A stretch of DNA of 47,937 nucleotides, from positions 1 to 47,937 of the forward strand of contig QPMI01000016.1 of NCBI GenBank assembly GCA_004431415.1. The letters are read 5' to 3'. Under the pieces are notes generated by a model. It was not told the DNA's origin. It saw nothing but the letters and a program-made list of their open reading frames with translations, and ran no database searches. This DNA is from Cyanophora paradoxa (taxonomy: Eukaryota; Glaucocystophyceae; Cyanophorales; Cyanophoraceae). The position numbers were made by a program, and so were the translations under genes. This document shows positions 11,162 through 22,147 of the stretch, piece by piece (position 1 is the stretch's first letter; the number at the start of each line of letters is the position of its first letter).

Positions 11162-12414
11162 ATGACCCGTCGCTTAGCTATTCGCGCCCTGCAGGGTGCA
11201 GTTGCAGCCGAGACGGCGCAGCTGTCTGCCCTTGAGGGCAATGGTAGGCCGGCGGCTCGCGCGTCGGTGTTTTGTAGCGAAAGCTCTGAGCGCGTCGCAG
11301 CGTGGATCCTCGAGGCGGGCGGGCTGCGCGTCTACGTCGATCCCTGGCCCGCGTCCTTGCCTCGCGAAGACGCGCAGCCCGCCTGACGCAGACGCGCAGG
11401 CTCACGGGCGACCTGAGCTTCGGTCTCGACGTGAGTGCCGCCTCGCGTGCGCACCGTTTGCGGCCGGCCTGAGGCGCGGGGCGGAGCAGGCCTTCTACGT
11501 GGGCAAGAAGCGGTTCGTGGGCGACGTGCTGGCCGACGCGCAGCCGGGCGGCAGCCGCGCCGCCGACCTCATCCTCATCACCCAGGTGGGTCCAGGCTTG
11601 CGCCCCAGCAGGCGGGCCGCGCAGAGCCCCGCGCTGAGCGGAGGGGCGCAGGGGCTGCCGGACCACTGCCACGGGCCGACGCTGAAGCTGCTGGACAAGT
11701 CGATCCCCGTGGTGGCGAGCCCGACAGCGGCGGCGGCCTGCCGCGCCCTCGGCTTCAAGGACGTGACCGCGCTCGCCCCCGGCGAGGTCCGCCCCACCCG
11801 AGCCCGAGCCCGAGCCCGAGCGGCCCGGCCGAGGCGGCAGCGCGCTGACACGGGGCGGCCGGGGCAGACGCGCACGTTTGGGGCGCTGGAGCTGCGGGCG
11901 ACGGCGGGGGCGGTGGTGGGCCCCCCCTGGCAGGCCCCGGAGAACGGCTTCCTCCTCCGCGTCTCGGGGCCCACGCCCCTCTCCCTCTACTACGAGCCCC
12001 ACGGTCCGCCCCACCGCAGCCCGCCGGCGCCGCGGCCGACGCCGGGGCAGGGGAGTACCCGGAGGGGGCGCTGGACGGGATCGGCCCGGTCGACGTGGTG
12101 GTGACCCCCGTGATCGCGGTGCGCGGGGCGGCGGGGCCGGGGCGCTGGGGGGCGCCGGCGAGGGGCGGCAGGTGTCGATCCTGGACGGGCTGCCGCTGGT
12201 GCGGGGGACGCCGGAGGCGACGGCGCTGGTGCGGAGGCTGCGGCCGCGGACGGTGGTGCCGCTCCTCAACTTCTCGCTGGAGCAGGCGGGCGTGCTGCCC
12301 GCCCTCCTCCGCTCCGCCGGCTCCGTCGAGGGCTTCCAGGAGGCCCTCCGCGCCGAGGGCCTCCCCGCCCGCGTCGCCGTCCCCACCCCCAACGTGCCCC
12401 TGCCCCTCCCCTAG
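11162..12414 (+). CDS. MBL-fold (metallo-beta-lactamase superfamily) protein, zinc-ligand motif degenerate
   Basis: Eight phase-consistent exons encode 278 residues: 11162-11243, 11301-11346, 11400-11430, 11490-11585, 11652-11786, 11868-12003, 12051-12118 and 12172-12414. The intron 11347-11399 begins GC and ends AG. Landmarks follow the plant/cyanobacterial soluble MBL-fold family: LSALEGNAWILEAGGLRVYV leading to DPWLTGDLSFGLD, then LILITQGLPDHCHGPTLK, ATAGAVVGPPWQAPENGF, LSLYYEPHG, VDVVVTPVIA and a C-terminal PTPNVPLPLP. The usual HxHxDH metal motif appears only as LPDHCH, so classical two-zinc hydrolase activity is doubtful. The N-terminus MTRRLAIRALQGAVAAETA is basic and Arg/Ala-rich, compatible with an organelle transit peptide (inference). 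The start is the first in-frame ATG before the conserved region. It converges with the beta-helix gene, whose stop lies about 90 bp downstream. Confidence 0.85.
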
Positions 12415-12501
12415 CCCGCCCCGCCCCTTTCTCTCCTCCCTCGAACTCAGTCTGCAAGTGCCGTGTTGCTCGAGAAGCGGGGGCGGGCGGGAGAGGGGCG
12501 G

Positions 12502-13610
12502 TCACGAGGGCGCCCCGAGGGGGATGCCGAGGGCGGGGCCGAGGCGGCAGTCGTGGACGATGCAGGCCTCGGCGGCGCAGGGGCCGGCGTCGGCGGCCAC
12601 GCGGAGGCCGTACTCGCCGCAGTCGGAGACCCGCGCCCCGCGCACGCGCAGCCGCGCCCCCTCCGACGCGAAGAGGCCCGTCTCGCACGTCCGCACTGTC
12701 CCCGCCTCCACCTCCACCGCCGTCCCCGCCCCCTCCGCCCACACCCCGCACAGCAGCGCCCCCTCCGCCCCCTCCGCCGCCCTGCGCCGGCGTGAGGGGG
12801 GCCGGCGGGGCGGGGCGGGGCGGGCGGGGCGCGCGTGACGAGGCAGTTGGAGAGGGAGGCGAGGGCGCCGGCGTCGGCGAAGAGGCCCTCGCGCCCCGCC
12901 GTCGCGTACAGCGCGCAGTCGCGCACCCGCCACGCCGCCCCGCCGCCACCGCCACCGCCCCCGCGCTCACCACCCGCGGCGCCGGCTGGATGCGCAGGTT
13001 CGCGATGGTGGCGGGGGGCAGCCGTCGGGCCCGGCCGGCGACTCGAGGCTGACGACGAACTTGCCGGGGCCGCCCTGCGGGGCGGTGATGCGCGGCTCCG
13101 GGGCGCGGGCGGGGGCGGGACGCGCGGTGGCGCGCTGGAGGACGCAGGAGTCGCGGGGCCCGATGCCCTCCACGTGCACCGCCTTCGCCACCCGCACCGT
13201 GCATCGCTCCTCGTACTGCCGCCCCGCCCGTCGGCCCCGCGCGGGGCCGGAGCCGACGGGGCGGCGCGGCGGGCGGACGAGGCCGGGGTGGAGGTGGATG
13301 CGGTCGCCGTGGGCGGCGTCGGCGAGGGCCTTGCACAGGCTCCGGTACGTGTTCTTCTCCGCAGCCCACCAGCCGCCCCCCGCCTTCACCAGCAGCGTCC
13401 GCGACGTCTGCCGCCCCGTCGGAGGCGGCCCCGGGGGGAGCGCGCGCGCGGGCCGCACGGAGAGGGAGTACGCGGGGCGGGGGTCGCCGAGCGGGAGGAC
13501 GGGCCGGGGCGAGACGGCCGGGGAGACGCTGGGCGAGGCGGCCGTCGTCGGGCGCGGCACGAAGAGCGTCGAGGCGTCCGTGCGCGCCTCCGCCCGCCCC
13601 GGGGCGATCG
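12502..13610 (-). CDS. right-handed parallel beta-helix protein (C-terminal part of gene; 5' end unresolved)
   Basis: Exons read from about 13600 down to a TGA at 12502-12504. A Pro/Ser-rich segment (SVSPAVSPRPVLPLGD) precedes AYSLSVRP, then TSRTLLVKAGGGWW/NTYRSL/ALADAAHGDRIHLHPGL, YEERCTVRVAKAVHVEGIGP with DSCVLQ, ATIANLRIQ, WRVRDCALYATAGREGLFAD and CETGLFASEGARLRVRGARV. The NTYRSL..AL..A..GDRI.L.PG.Y.E opening and repeated V.DC.....G.. turns are typical of pectate-lyase-like beta-helix proteins (some F-box-associated or carbohydrate-acting). Catalytic residues cannot be assigned. Introns include probable GC-AG types. A frame break near 12930-12945 in a G-rich run suggests an unrecognised splice or an indel. 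No ATG lies upstream of the first clear exon until 14372, so it may be the C-terminal part of the kinase gene. Confidence 0.65.
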
Positions 13611-14458
13611 GCGCCGAGCGGGGGCGGGGGCGAGCGGGCCGCCGGCGCGGGCGGCGGTGGGGAGTCGGGGTGTCGGGGCGGGGAGGGGGTGACGGTGACG
13701 GGCGTCAGGGGCCCCGACACGGGCGCCAAGAATGCGTTCGGCACAGCCCGCGCCGGCGTCGCGGACGCCAGGGCCGCGGCCGAGGGGCGGCGGTCACTGC
13801 CCGGGCCGGAGCCGGGGCCGGAGCCGGAGCCGAGGCAGGGGCCGGGGCCGGGGCCGGGGCGCGGGTGTGGGCGGAGGAGGGGGCTCGGGCGGGGCTGCGC
13901 GCGGGGCTGCGCGCGGGGCTGCGCGCGGGGCTGCGCGCGGGGAAGGGCTGCGCGTCTGCGCGGCGGTGGAGGGCCGCAGGGGCTCGGGCGTGCGCGTGCG
14001 GCGCCGGTCGAGGGCCGTCAGGGGCCGCGGAACCACCGCAGAGGAGGCCGACCCGCGGCGCGCCCCGGCCCGAGCCGCGCCGGCTCCGCGTCGGCACTGG
14101 CGTGCTCCTCGTGGGCGGGGGGCGAGTGGGCGCCCCGCCTGCGCGGCGGCCGAAGCGCGCCCCGGGCGCGGGGAGGGGCCTCGGCGGGGGCGGCGTCGGG
14201 GGCTCGTGGGCGTGGCCGGCGATGTCGCGCGCCTCAACCGTCGGGGGCGCCTCGGGCGCGGGGCGCGAAAGCAAGGCCCGCCGGGCCGGGCGGACGGTGA
14301 GGAGGCCCCACGCCTCCTCCTCGGCCTCCCCCGCCGCCCCTCGCCCGCCGCCAAGGGCGCTAGCGGCGCCATCCTCCGCACGCTCCCCGGCGTCACCTGC
14401 CGCCCCGCCCGCCCCGCCTCGCCCCGCGCCCGCCTCGCCCTCGCAGGGCGGCCCGCAC
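13611..14458 (-). other. proline/alanine-rich low-complexity stretch between kinase and beta-helix
   Basis: GC-rich sequence whose minus-strand frames encode only Pro/Ala/Arg/Ser-rich polypeptide (TVEARDIAGHAHEPPTPPPP is the most protein-like part). It includes four copies of a 12-bp unit, GGGGCTGCGCGC, at about 13891-13938, which would encode a Ser-Pro-Ala-Arg repeat in one frame. It could be a disordered linker in one large protein or the tail of the kinase plus an intergenic gap. Confidence 0.4.
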
Positions 14459-16995
14459 CTTGAACTCGGGCGCCGCTGGCGCCGGCGCCGGCGGCGCGGG
14501 AGGATGGGGCCCGCTGGCTCCGCGTCCGGAGCGGCCGGCGAGGGATCGGGGCGAAGGCCCGGAGCTGGCGCGGCGTGCGCGGTCCCACACGCTCGGGCCG
14601 CCGGCGGGGGCGGTGGAGGCGGCGGGGCGGGGCGGGGCGGGGTTCCGCGGGGCGGGGGACGGGGCGGGCGCCGTGGTGCTCGGCGTCTTGGGCCGCACGT
14701 TCATCACGTACGAGGCCCCGCCCCGCTGCCAAATCCGCCGTACACCAGCGGCGGCCGCGCCGGCGGCGCGTGCTCGGCAACGGCCGGCGCCGGGGGCGGG
14801 GAGGAGGAGGGGAGGGGTGGGCGGGAGGGGGCGGGGGCGGGGCCGGAGGCGCGGAAGCGCTCGAGGGCGGCGAGGACGGCGCGGAAGCGGGGCCGCGCGT
14901 GCGGCTGGTGCGACCTGCGCCGGCGTCAGGGGGCGCGGGGCCGGCGGGCGGGGCGGGGCGGGGGCGGGGCGGGCCAGCAGCGGGCGATGAGGGCGGCGAG
15001 GGGCTCCGGGGTGTCCGGGGGGATCTCGGGGCGGGCCTGGTCGACGCAGACGAGCTTGTGGATCTGCGGTGTGCTGCGCCGCTCCCAGGGGGCGCGCCCC
15101 GTGACGAGCTCCCAGAGGAGCACCCCGAAGCTGTACACGTCCGCCTCCTCCGTCCCGCTGTGGTTCTCCTCCCACCTGCCCGCCCGCCCCCGTCAGCGCC
15201 CCCGCCGCACCCCCGCTCGCCCCCTCGCTGGCGCCACTTACACCTGCGGGGGCGTCAGCTGCAGGGGCGGGGGGCGGGGGCGGGGGCGGGGCCGTGCCTC
15301 GGGGGCGGAGTACTGGACGGTGCCGCCGACGCCGAGGGTGCGCGACATGGTGTCCTTCTTCCACCGCGCCAGCCCGAAGTCCGCCACCTGCCTGGCCCCT
15401 CGCACCCGCTCCCCCACGCCGCCGGCCGGGGCGGGCGGGGCGGGGCGGGCCCGCGGGGAGCCGTCGTCGGCGATGAGGACGTTGGCGGGCTTGAGGTCCG
15501 AGTGCGTCACGGGCGGCACCAGCTGCGTCAGGTGCACCATCCCCTTCGCCACCCCTGCGACCCGTCCGACGGTCGACCCGCGCGGGGGCGCGCTTGGGCG
15601 CAGGGCGGACCGATGGCGATGTCGACGCGCTCGGGGAGGGAGAGGGGCGCCCCGTCCCGCGCCCGCTGCCGCGAGAACTGCGCACCCGCCCCCCGTGAGG
15701 CCCCGCGCGGGGACCGTCGAGGGGGCGCACGTTGTTGAGGCTGCCCCGCGCGCAGTACTCCATCTGCGCAGCCCGGGGCCGGTCGCCCGCCGGCCGGGCT
15801 GGGCGGGGCGAGGCGGGGCGGGGCGGGGCGGGGCGGGGCGGACGCAGAGGTAGAGGGAGGAGTCGGAGTCGCCGGCGCAGGCGCCGAGGAACTGGACGAC
15901 GTTGGGGTGGGAGAGGCGCGCGTGCACCATCGCCTCCCGGTGGAAGTCCCGCAGCGCCCCGGGCCCGTCCCCGAACACGTCGATGCTCTTCGCCGCCACG
16001 GGGGACCCCAGCCAGGCCGCCTCGTATACCTTCCCGTACGCCTGCGCACCCTCAGCGTCCCGCCGGACCCGGCGCCGCGCGGGGGCGGGGCGGGGCGTGC
16101 CCCCTTGGCGCGGAGGGGCCCGAGGAGGAGCTCCGAGCGGCGGATGACGTAGAGCGGGCGCGCCGCCCCCTCCGCGAACACCGGCGGCCACGAGTGGCCC
16201 GCCTCCTCCTCCGCCCCGGCCCCTCCCCCTGCCCCGGGGCGTCGGGCGGGGCGGCGCTGGGGCGGGGCGGGCGGGGCGGACGGCGGCGGGCGAGGAGCTT
16301 GTGGAGGAGCTTCTCGAGGGCGGCGCGGTAGGCGGGGAGGAGGGGCCCCGGGCCGGAGAGCTCGCGGCGGATGGCGCAGACGGCCTGGGCGCAGCGCGGG
16401 GCGTCGCGGGCGACGGCCTCGAGGGCGTCGACCTGGTCCTCCTGCGTGTTCGCCGCCGCCCGCTCCAGCGCCGCCGCCAGCGCCGCCTGGTCCTCCCCGT
16501 CCTCCACGCACCGCGCCGCCGGGGCCCGCCGACGGTAGCCGCGCGACTCGGCGCCCGAGGCGGCGGCGGCCTGGAGGCCGAGCTCGAGGCGGGAGAAGAG
16601 GTCGATGTCGCGCCCCAGCACGATCGCCCGCGCCGTGAAGAACCGCGACCCGTACTGCTTCAGCGCCTCCTCCGCGTTCCTGCTCTGCGCGCCGCCTCAG
16701 GCGGCGCGCGCGGCCGGCGGTCCGCGCGGCGGCGCACGATCTCGATGAGCGCGTCGGCGCAGTCGGCGAGGCGCTCGAGCTCCGACGCGGGGGCTTGCGC
16801 GAGGACGCCCAGGAGCTTCAGGCCCTCCGCCTCCACCGCCCGCGAGATCAGCGCGCATTTTTGCCTGTTAAGCTTCGCCCGCTCCGCGTAGCGCTTGCAG
16901 CGCGCCGATATCTCGGCGAGGATGCGCTCGTGGGTCTGTCCGACTGGCTTTTTCGGAATCGGCCCGCGCGGCGTCTCGTCCGTCTCGACGTCCAT
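14459..16995 (-). CDS. TKL-type protein kinase with N-terminal helical bundle
   Basis: The start is ATG 16995 (MDVETDETPRGPIPKKPVGQ). Residues from about 22 form a helical region (HERILAEISARCKRYAERAK... and ALKQYGSRFFTARAIVLGRD), resembling the four-helix HeLo/MLKL-type N-terminal bundle of some plant and protist kinases (pattern-based inference). The catalytic domain spans about 16110-14850: glycine loop AKGAYGKVYEA after a probable GC-AG intron, VAAKSID with the ATP lysine codon near 15988, alphaC Glu in FHREAMVHARLSHPNVVQFL, catalytic loop HSDLKPANVLI (15481-15504), VADFGLAR, GTVQYSAPE, ADVYSFGVLLWELVTGRAPW, and RFRAVLAALERFR. Ser replaces Arg of HRD, so it is a non-RD kinase. The tail is Pro/Ser/Ala-rich and reaches EFK at 14459, where a GTGCGG donor suggests further exons. 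Exon boundaries are partial. Confidence 0.75.
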
Positions 16996-17393
16996 AGCTG
17001 CGCGAGGCACGACTCGGCCGGACTTGCCGCGCCGGCAAGCGGTTTCTGTGCCGCGCGGGCAGGTGTGCGAGCGGTTTGTTGGAGCGCGGCCCGCGCCGGC
17101 TATTCCGCGTGTGAGCGGTTTGTTGAACTAGTCACTACGGCTAACGCGCATGCGAGTGGGTGCGGCTGTCGGCCTGGGGCGGCTGCAGCTGTGCAAGCTG
17201 TCTGGAGGTGGCTATGCTTCAATCGTTTTCCTTGGCTTGATTTCGGCGAGAAGAGCCAGCGCTGGCTCCTAACAAGAGGGCAAAGCCCCGCGGGCGAGCC
17301 GCGTGGTCCCACGATTTAATCGCGTAGCCCTCGCTTTCATCCCCCCCCCCCAACCGGGGGCGACTTTGGTCAGTGCGCGCCGGCCGCGGGCGC

Positions 17394-17477
17394 AGCCTCG
17401 ATCGGCTCCAGCTGCCGGACTCGCGCCTGCCGCGCAGCATCGATTGGCTCCAGCTGCCGGACTCGCGCCTGCCGCGT
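17394..17477 (-). repeat. 42-bp tandem duplication encoding a 14-residue helix-like repeat
   Basis: Two adjacent 42-bp units differ at only a few bases. Read on the minus strand they give RQARVRQLEPI(D/E)AA twice in one open frame (17370-17573). No start, splice or domain evidence makes this a gene; it may be a gene remnant. The unit length equals two coiled-coil heptads, like the cassette at 25222-25463. Confidence 0.55.
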
Positions 17478-18965
17478 GGCGGCGCAAGCGCGTGGCGAAG
17501 GCGCGCGCAGCTCTTCGTGGCAGCCGCACCCGCTCGCGCATGCGCCTCCGTCGCGTGCAACACAACCCGCCAAAGCGCTGCAGCGGTCGCCGTCTAGATC
17601 TCATTCGCGCAGAGGCACCAGTAGCGCAGGCACCGGTCGCCGTCTAGATCTCATGCGCGCACAGGCACAGGTATATGCATGCAAGCTTCGAGCCCGGCAA
17701 CTTCAAGCTCCAGCTTCAGCTCGTCGCAGCTACGCTGCAGGTGATCATGAGCGCGGCATGCGCAGCGGCAGCGGTCTTCGCGGCCGCGGGGGAAGGAATC
17801 GAAGGACCCGGCCCGGTTGCAGGCCTAGGAGAGCAGACGCGGCCGCAGCAACGTCGTCGCCACTGATCATGACTCGCGATCGCGAGGCACTTAAGCTTCG
17901 TCGCCAGGCCTAGTGGATCCGGAGCTCGGGGGCAGGCCCGGCGGCCTCCGGGAAGAGCCCAGGGCGTCAACCGATCGCGACCAGGCCCGAAGCCGCGTAG
18001 ATCGCAGCGCGTCTTGCGCGCCTTAAGAAATCATGCCCCCGGGCCCGGCAGCGGTCGTCATTGGAAAGCTCCAGGACGGAGGTAGCGTTCAACGGTTTTC
18101 GCCCTTCGCTCAATTGCGAGGGCAGCGGCGCTTCGAGGCTTGCCCCGCCCGTGAACCAATCGATATCCCCCCCGGCTGCCTTCTCTCACCGCTGCCAAGC
18201 AGCTGCAGAGACCTCCGTTGCAGGCTTCACCGTCATGATCATGATCATGGTCAGCTAATCATAATGCATATGTTATGAATATTAGGCGTTTTAATGTAGC
18301 TTGAATAATCAGTAGACCCTAAGGCCTGATCATGAGAAGTTTCGGAGCCTCGGAGAGGGCCTCTAGCTATAGCTAGCTATAGGGCCTGGGGATATCGATC
18401 AGGCGGAGTTGGTGGGGGCATGCGCACTGCTGCTGGGCCTGGGGCCCGGGGCAGTGATCATGATCATGATCATGACGGCACTGCCGCAGTGCGGCACGGG
18501 GCTGAGGGACTCGAAATCGAATCCTTGACTCATGATCAGTGAACTTCGGACTCCGGCCGGCGGGAAGGGGCCGCGGGGCACCTGAATTTTTTCTCAGAGT
18601 CTTTGAGACTAATACTGGTCCGTTGAACTTCGGAAGAGTCTCAAAAGATCTCAAACTTGAAAAACAATCGATATCCACGGGCTCGGCCCCGCGGGGCCCG
18701 GGGATGCGACTCCGGGAAGAGGCTTCAAGAGCTTTTAAGGCTTCAAGGCTCAGCGGCTTTGAAGCCTAGGCCTTGAAGTTGATCATTTATCACGACTCGA
18801 CAAGTTCTTTTGTACCGTAGTACTACGGTACGAATTCCGAGCGCAAGAATGGAATTTAATTTTTGAAGGCGCTGTTTTCACTGAGTTAAGATTTGAGGTT
18901 TCAACTTGAATATCATGATCCGATGATCATGCGCTATTTCACAGCTGCAGTGCTTCACGGTAGAG

Positions 18966-19130
18966 CTTCGGCTCGAGCCGACCTTTTTCCCGGCTCGAGC
19001 CGGCTCGTGGCGAGGGTCGGCTGGCTCGAGCCGAGCCGGCTCGTTGCGAGGGGAGGGCTGGCTCGAGCCAGGGGGGGGGGGGGGGGGGCGAGCTAGGTCG
19101 AGCCGGCCAGCCAGGGCTCGAGCCGGGGGG
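18966..19130. repeat. cluster of GGCTCGAGCC palindromes
   Basis: GGCTCGAGCC-type decamers and their variants are packed here and interrupted by a run of about 18 G. A second, similar cluster lies at about 22640-22735. They lie just outside the two ends of the LTR-like element at 19183-22503. Confidence 0.6.
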
Positions 19131-19182
19131 CCCGGGGGGATGGGGCGGCCTTGGACGTAAACTTCTCATTTCTAGCGCGTGT

Positions 19183-19539
19183 TGCGCTGAGCGGGATGCG
19201 CTAAGCAGTTGGCTAGGCCCAGAGGCGCCCCAAGCAGAGAGGGACAGGCCCGTACGGCACCGTAGGGCGGCGGCAAGCGGGTGCCATTACGTACACAGCA
19301 GGCGCAGAGCCAGCGTAAGACAGATAGTAAGATAGAGAGAACAAAGACAGATCTGGCAAGGACAGCAAGCGAGCGCCGCGCGGGGCAAGCGAGGGCCCAG
19401 GGCTAAAATAAGCGGGCCAGTTGGCAACAACGTGGCACCAGGAATAGCAGGCTACAAAGGGTACAAGGCAAGGCAAGCTGCCGGCTTAGAACCGACGACC
19501 AGGGCTAGCTGGGATCGGAGTCGGAAAGTGGGCGGCACA
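19183..19539 (-). repeat. LTR copy, left (357 bp)
   Basis: Starts TGCGCTGAGCGGGATGCGC and ends GGGCGGCACA. It differs from the right copy by one extra C (GCCCAGAG against GCCAGAG). Such near-identity implies recent insertion or gene conversion. Confidence 0.7.
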
Positions 19540-22147
19540 CGCTTCCCGCTACAAAAAGCCGTCCTCGGCGCTACGAGCTAAAGGCTGAACTAAAGCTACG
19601 TAGGCGAGGCTGAACGTTAACGGACTACGAGCCAAAAGCCGGCTACCGTCCCTGCACAGAAAGCCGTCCTCGGCGCCACAGCGGGCGGGCCAGAGGGGCA
19701 AATTAAAATCCATCAGGCCGTCGGCACCAGTATGAGGAACTGGGCCCAACAAGGAAAGTAGGGTGAGGGACCCACGACCTGACGCCAGAGCGCGCGGAGC
19801 GCCGCCAGCCAACCGGGGGCAAACCCTCTAAATCCCGCCGGAGGGGAAAACGAGTGCTAGCGCTAGCACTAAGCTCGAATTCGAAGCCGGCGCCGCACCG
19901 CGCGAGCCGCCGGGCTGCGGCGGCGCCGGGTCGAAAGTTCCACAGTGTAGAAGTGTAGAGTGTAGATGGAGAAGTGTAGGACCGCAGGCTCGATCAGCAG
20001 AGCCGCAGCGGCAGAGTACGCGTTGCGGGCCCAGCTCGGCGCAGCTTGCCGCATGGCGGCGCCAAGTGACTCGGCCAGCGGAGTCACGAGGCGGGGCGAT
20101 CGGACAGCACAGTAGCGTGTGCAGCCGCGTACGCGTAGAGCAGGCAAGCCATGAAGAGTAGAGGCGGCGAGCCAGTCGTACGGGGTCAGGCTCCACAGCA
20201 GCAGCAGGCCACTGGTCGCATCATACAGACCCATCGCCAAGGATCCTCCGCGATCAGACGGGATGGCAAACCACGGATACAGCCATCGAGTCCGCCGGCA
20301 TACGCTGATGCAGCGCGTAGCCGGGGCTTAGGCAGGCCACCATCGCGGGACAAGAGACAGCATCAGCGCGGCCCGGAATGCTCATCGGTGCTCGCGTGAT
20401 AGTCGTAGGCAAGACGTATGGACCTCTCAGCAGCGGAGAGTCGCAAGCGGAGGCTTGGTCGGAATCACCCGGACTAGAGCGCCGGTGCGTGTTGGCTTGG
20501 TCAGCGTGGAATCACCCACAGCTAAGCAGACCGAAACAGCGCTGGCGTCCAGCTGGCATCACCCAGCTGCCAGGTTCAACCGATGCACGGGAATCACCCG
20601 ACGGGCCGACGCAGTCGACGCGCGAACGTGAAGACTGGTCGCGGGGCATCACCCAGTGCTGCTTGCTGACGCTCCTCAACAGATAGGTCCGCTGTCCGCC
20701 GTCCAACTTTAGCTATGGCTGCTCACGTCGTCGTAGGACGTTCCAGAGCGCATCCTTTACGCTTCTGTTGACCTTCGCCCGCTGGACAGGCCTCGGTCAG
20801 ACCTCCGCCCGCTGAACAGGCCTCGGTCGCTGATCAAACGCCCACGACAGGAAAGAAAACGACAGTCCGCTCACGCTTGAGATGTGCGTGAAGCGACTGA
20901 CATCTGGCTTGACGAGCTGGACGTCCCGGAGAAGGGCAGCTACGTCGTCGGAGCCAGGGCAAGGTCTTGGCATCTTGTCTGCCTTCTCGGTGCGACAGCG
21001 CGCACGGTAGACTGGACAACAGATAGATGCGCTTCCTCGCATAGAGATCGCTGTCAAGTGGAGCTGCGCCGGCTTCCACTGACGCGTACGCAACCCGCAG
21101 AGCCGAGAGAGACGCGGAGCCGCACGTCCTCTGGATGCAGGGTGGAGTCAAGTGGAGCCGCCGCTGAGCGTGCCTCGGGAGGTCCGCAGGCGCCACAGCA
21201 GCCGTCGTAGGTAAGACCTCGGGCGCGTACTGGGGCCATGTTATCCCAGGGGCTTTCACGTCGCAGCGGTTTGACTCCATGCGTTCTTCAGATACACTCG
21301 CCACCATTGAGCGTGCCTCGGGCTAGCCGGAGGTGCCATCGCAGCCGTCGTAGGTGAGACCTCGGGCGCGGACTGGGGCCATGTTATCCCAGGGCATTCA
21401 CGTCTTGGCGGGCTGACTCTGTACTTTCTGCAGAGAGAAAAGATTGATTGACCGGCGCTTCATAGCTGCCTGGCGAGCCTGGCATGTCACGAGCATGCTG
21501 GCGACTCGACAAAACGAGACGACGACGAGAAGAAGGTATGTTTGGTATGTTTGTGAAGAATACTCATCCAGGTATCTTTTATCATCATATGTCTCACTGT
21601 ACGTGGACCAGAGAAGAAACGACAGGCCATAACGACAAGAAGATCATCATTCGATCGGCGTCAACACGCAATTCGATCGTTATGACGACGTGTGTAGATG
21701 TAGAGGGTGTTGCTCCACATACAATACATTTAGTAGTACGTTGTGGCGTCGTCTCTCGATACAATACAATACAGTTTCATTCGACATGCGCGCGGGCTGC
21801 ATCAGCATCTGTTCTTGAGCGCAGCCACGGCACGTTTAGATGACTGTGAGCGCATGCGGCTCAATAGACGGGTTGGCGGACGCTTCCCACTACAGAAAGA
21901 GTGGTGCGCCAGGTCCGTAAGCAAGAAAGGCGCAGTGGCGGGTGGAAAGCTTAAGGCATGAACCATGCGGTTCGTATTGCTAAGCTCTGCCGCATAGGCG
22001 CTTCCCACTACAAGAGAGTGGAGGCCGTACGCGCAAGCCAAGCCTTGAAGGCAAACGATGGCGTGGTTGTCCAGGGTTCGGGCAAGAGCGCAGCGTTCGT
22101 CCCCAGGCATACGAGCTAAAAAGTCGAAGCCCAACGCAGCAGCCCCA

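Larger units (their letters stand above)
16996..19182. other. gene-poor, repeat-rich transition zone
   Basis: Base composition drops from the very high GC of the gene block and no exon is supported. It holds a poly-C run near 17340, a 42-bp tandem pair (17394-17477), a 21-bp repeat (CGGTCGCCGTCTAGATCTCA plus T) at 17584 and 17634, ATGATC-type palindromic runs at 18233-18250 and 18454-18476, and clustered GGCTCGAGCC palindromes from 18966. Confidence 0.5.

Noticed and set aside
13061-15853. 930-residue plus-strand frame
   Set aside because: Arg/Gly/Ala-rich shadow of the minus-strand beta-helix and kinase exons.
18233-18476. ATGATC/TGATCA palindromic runs as operators
   Set aside because: Simple-sequence runs with no adjacent gene. 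They are noted as repeats only.
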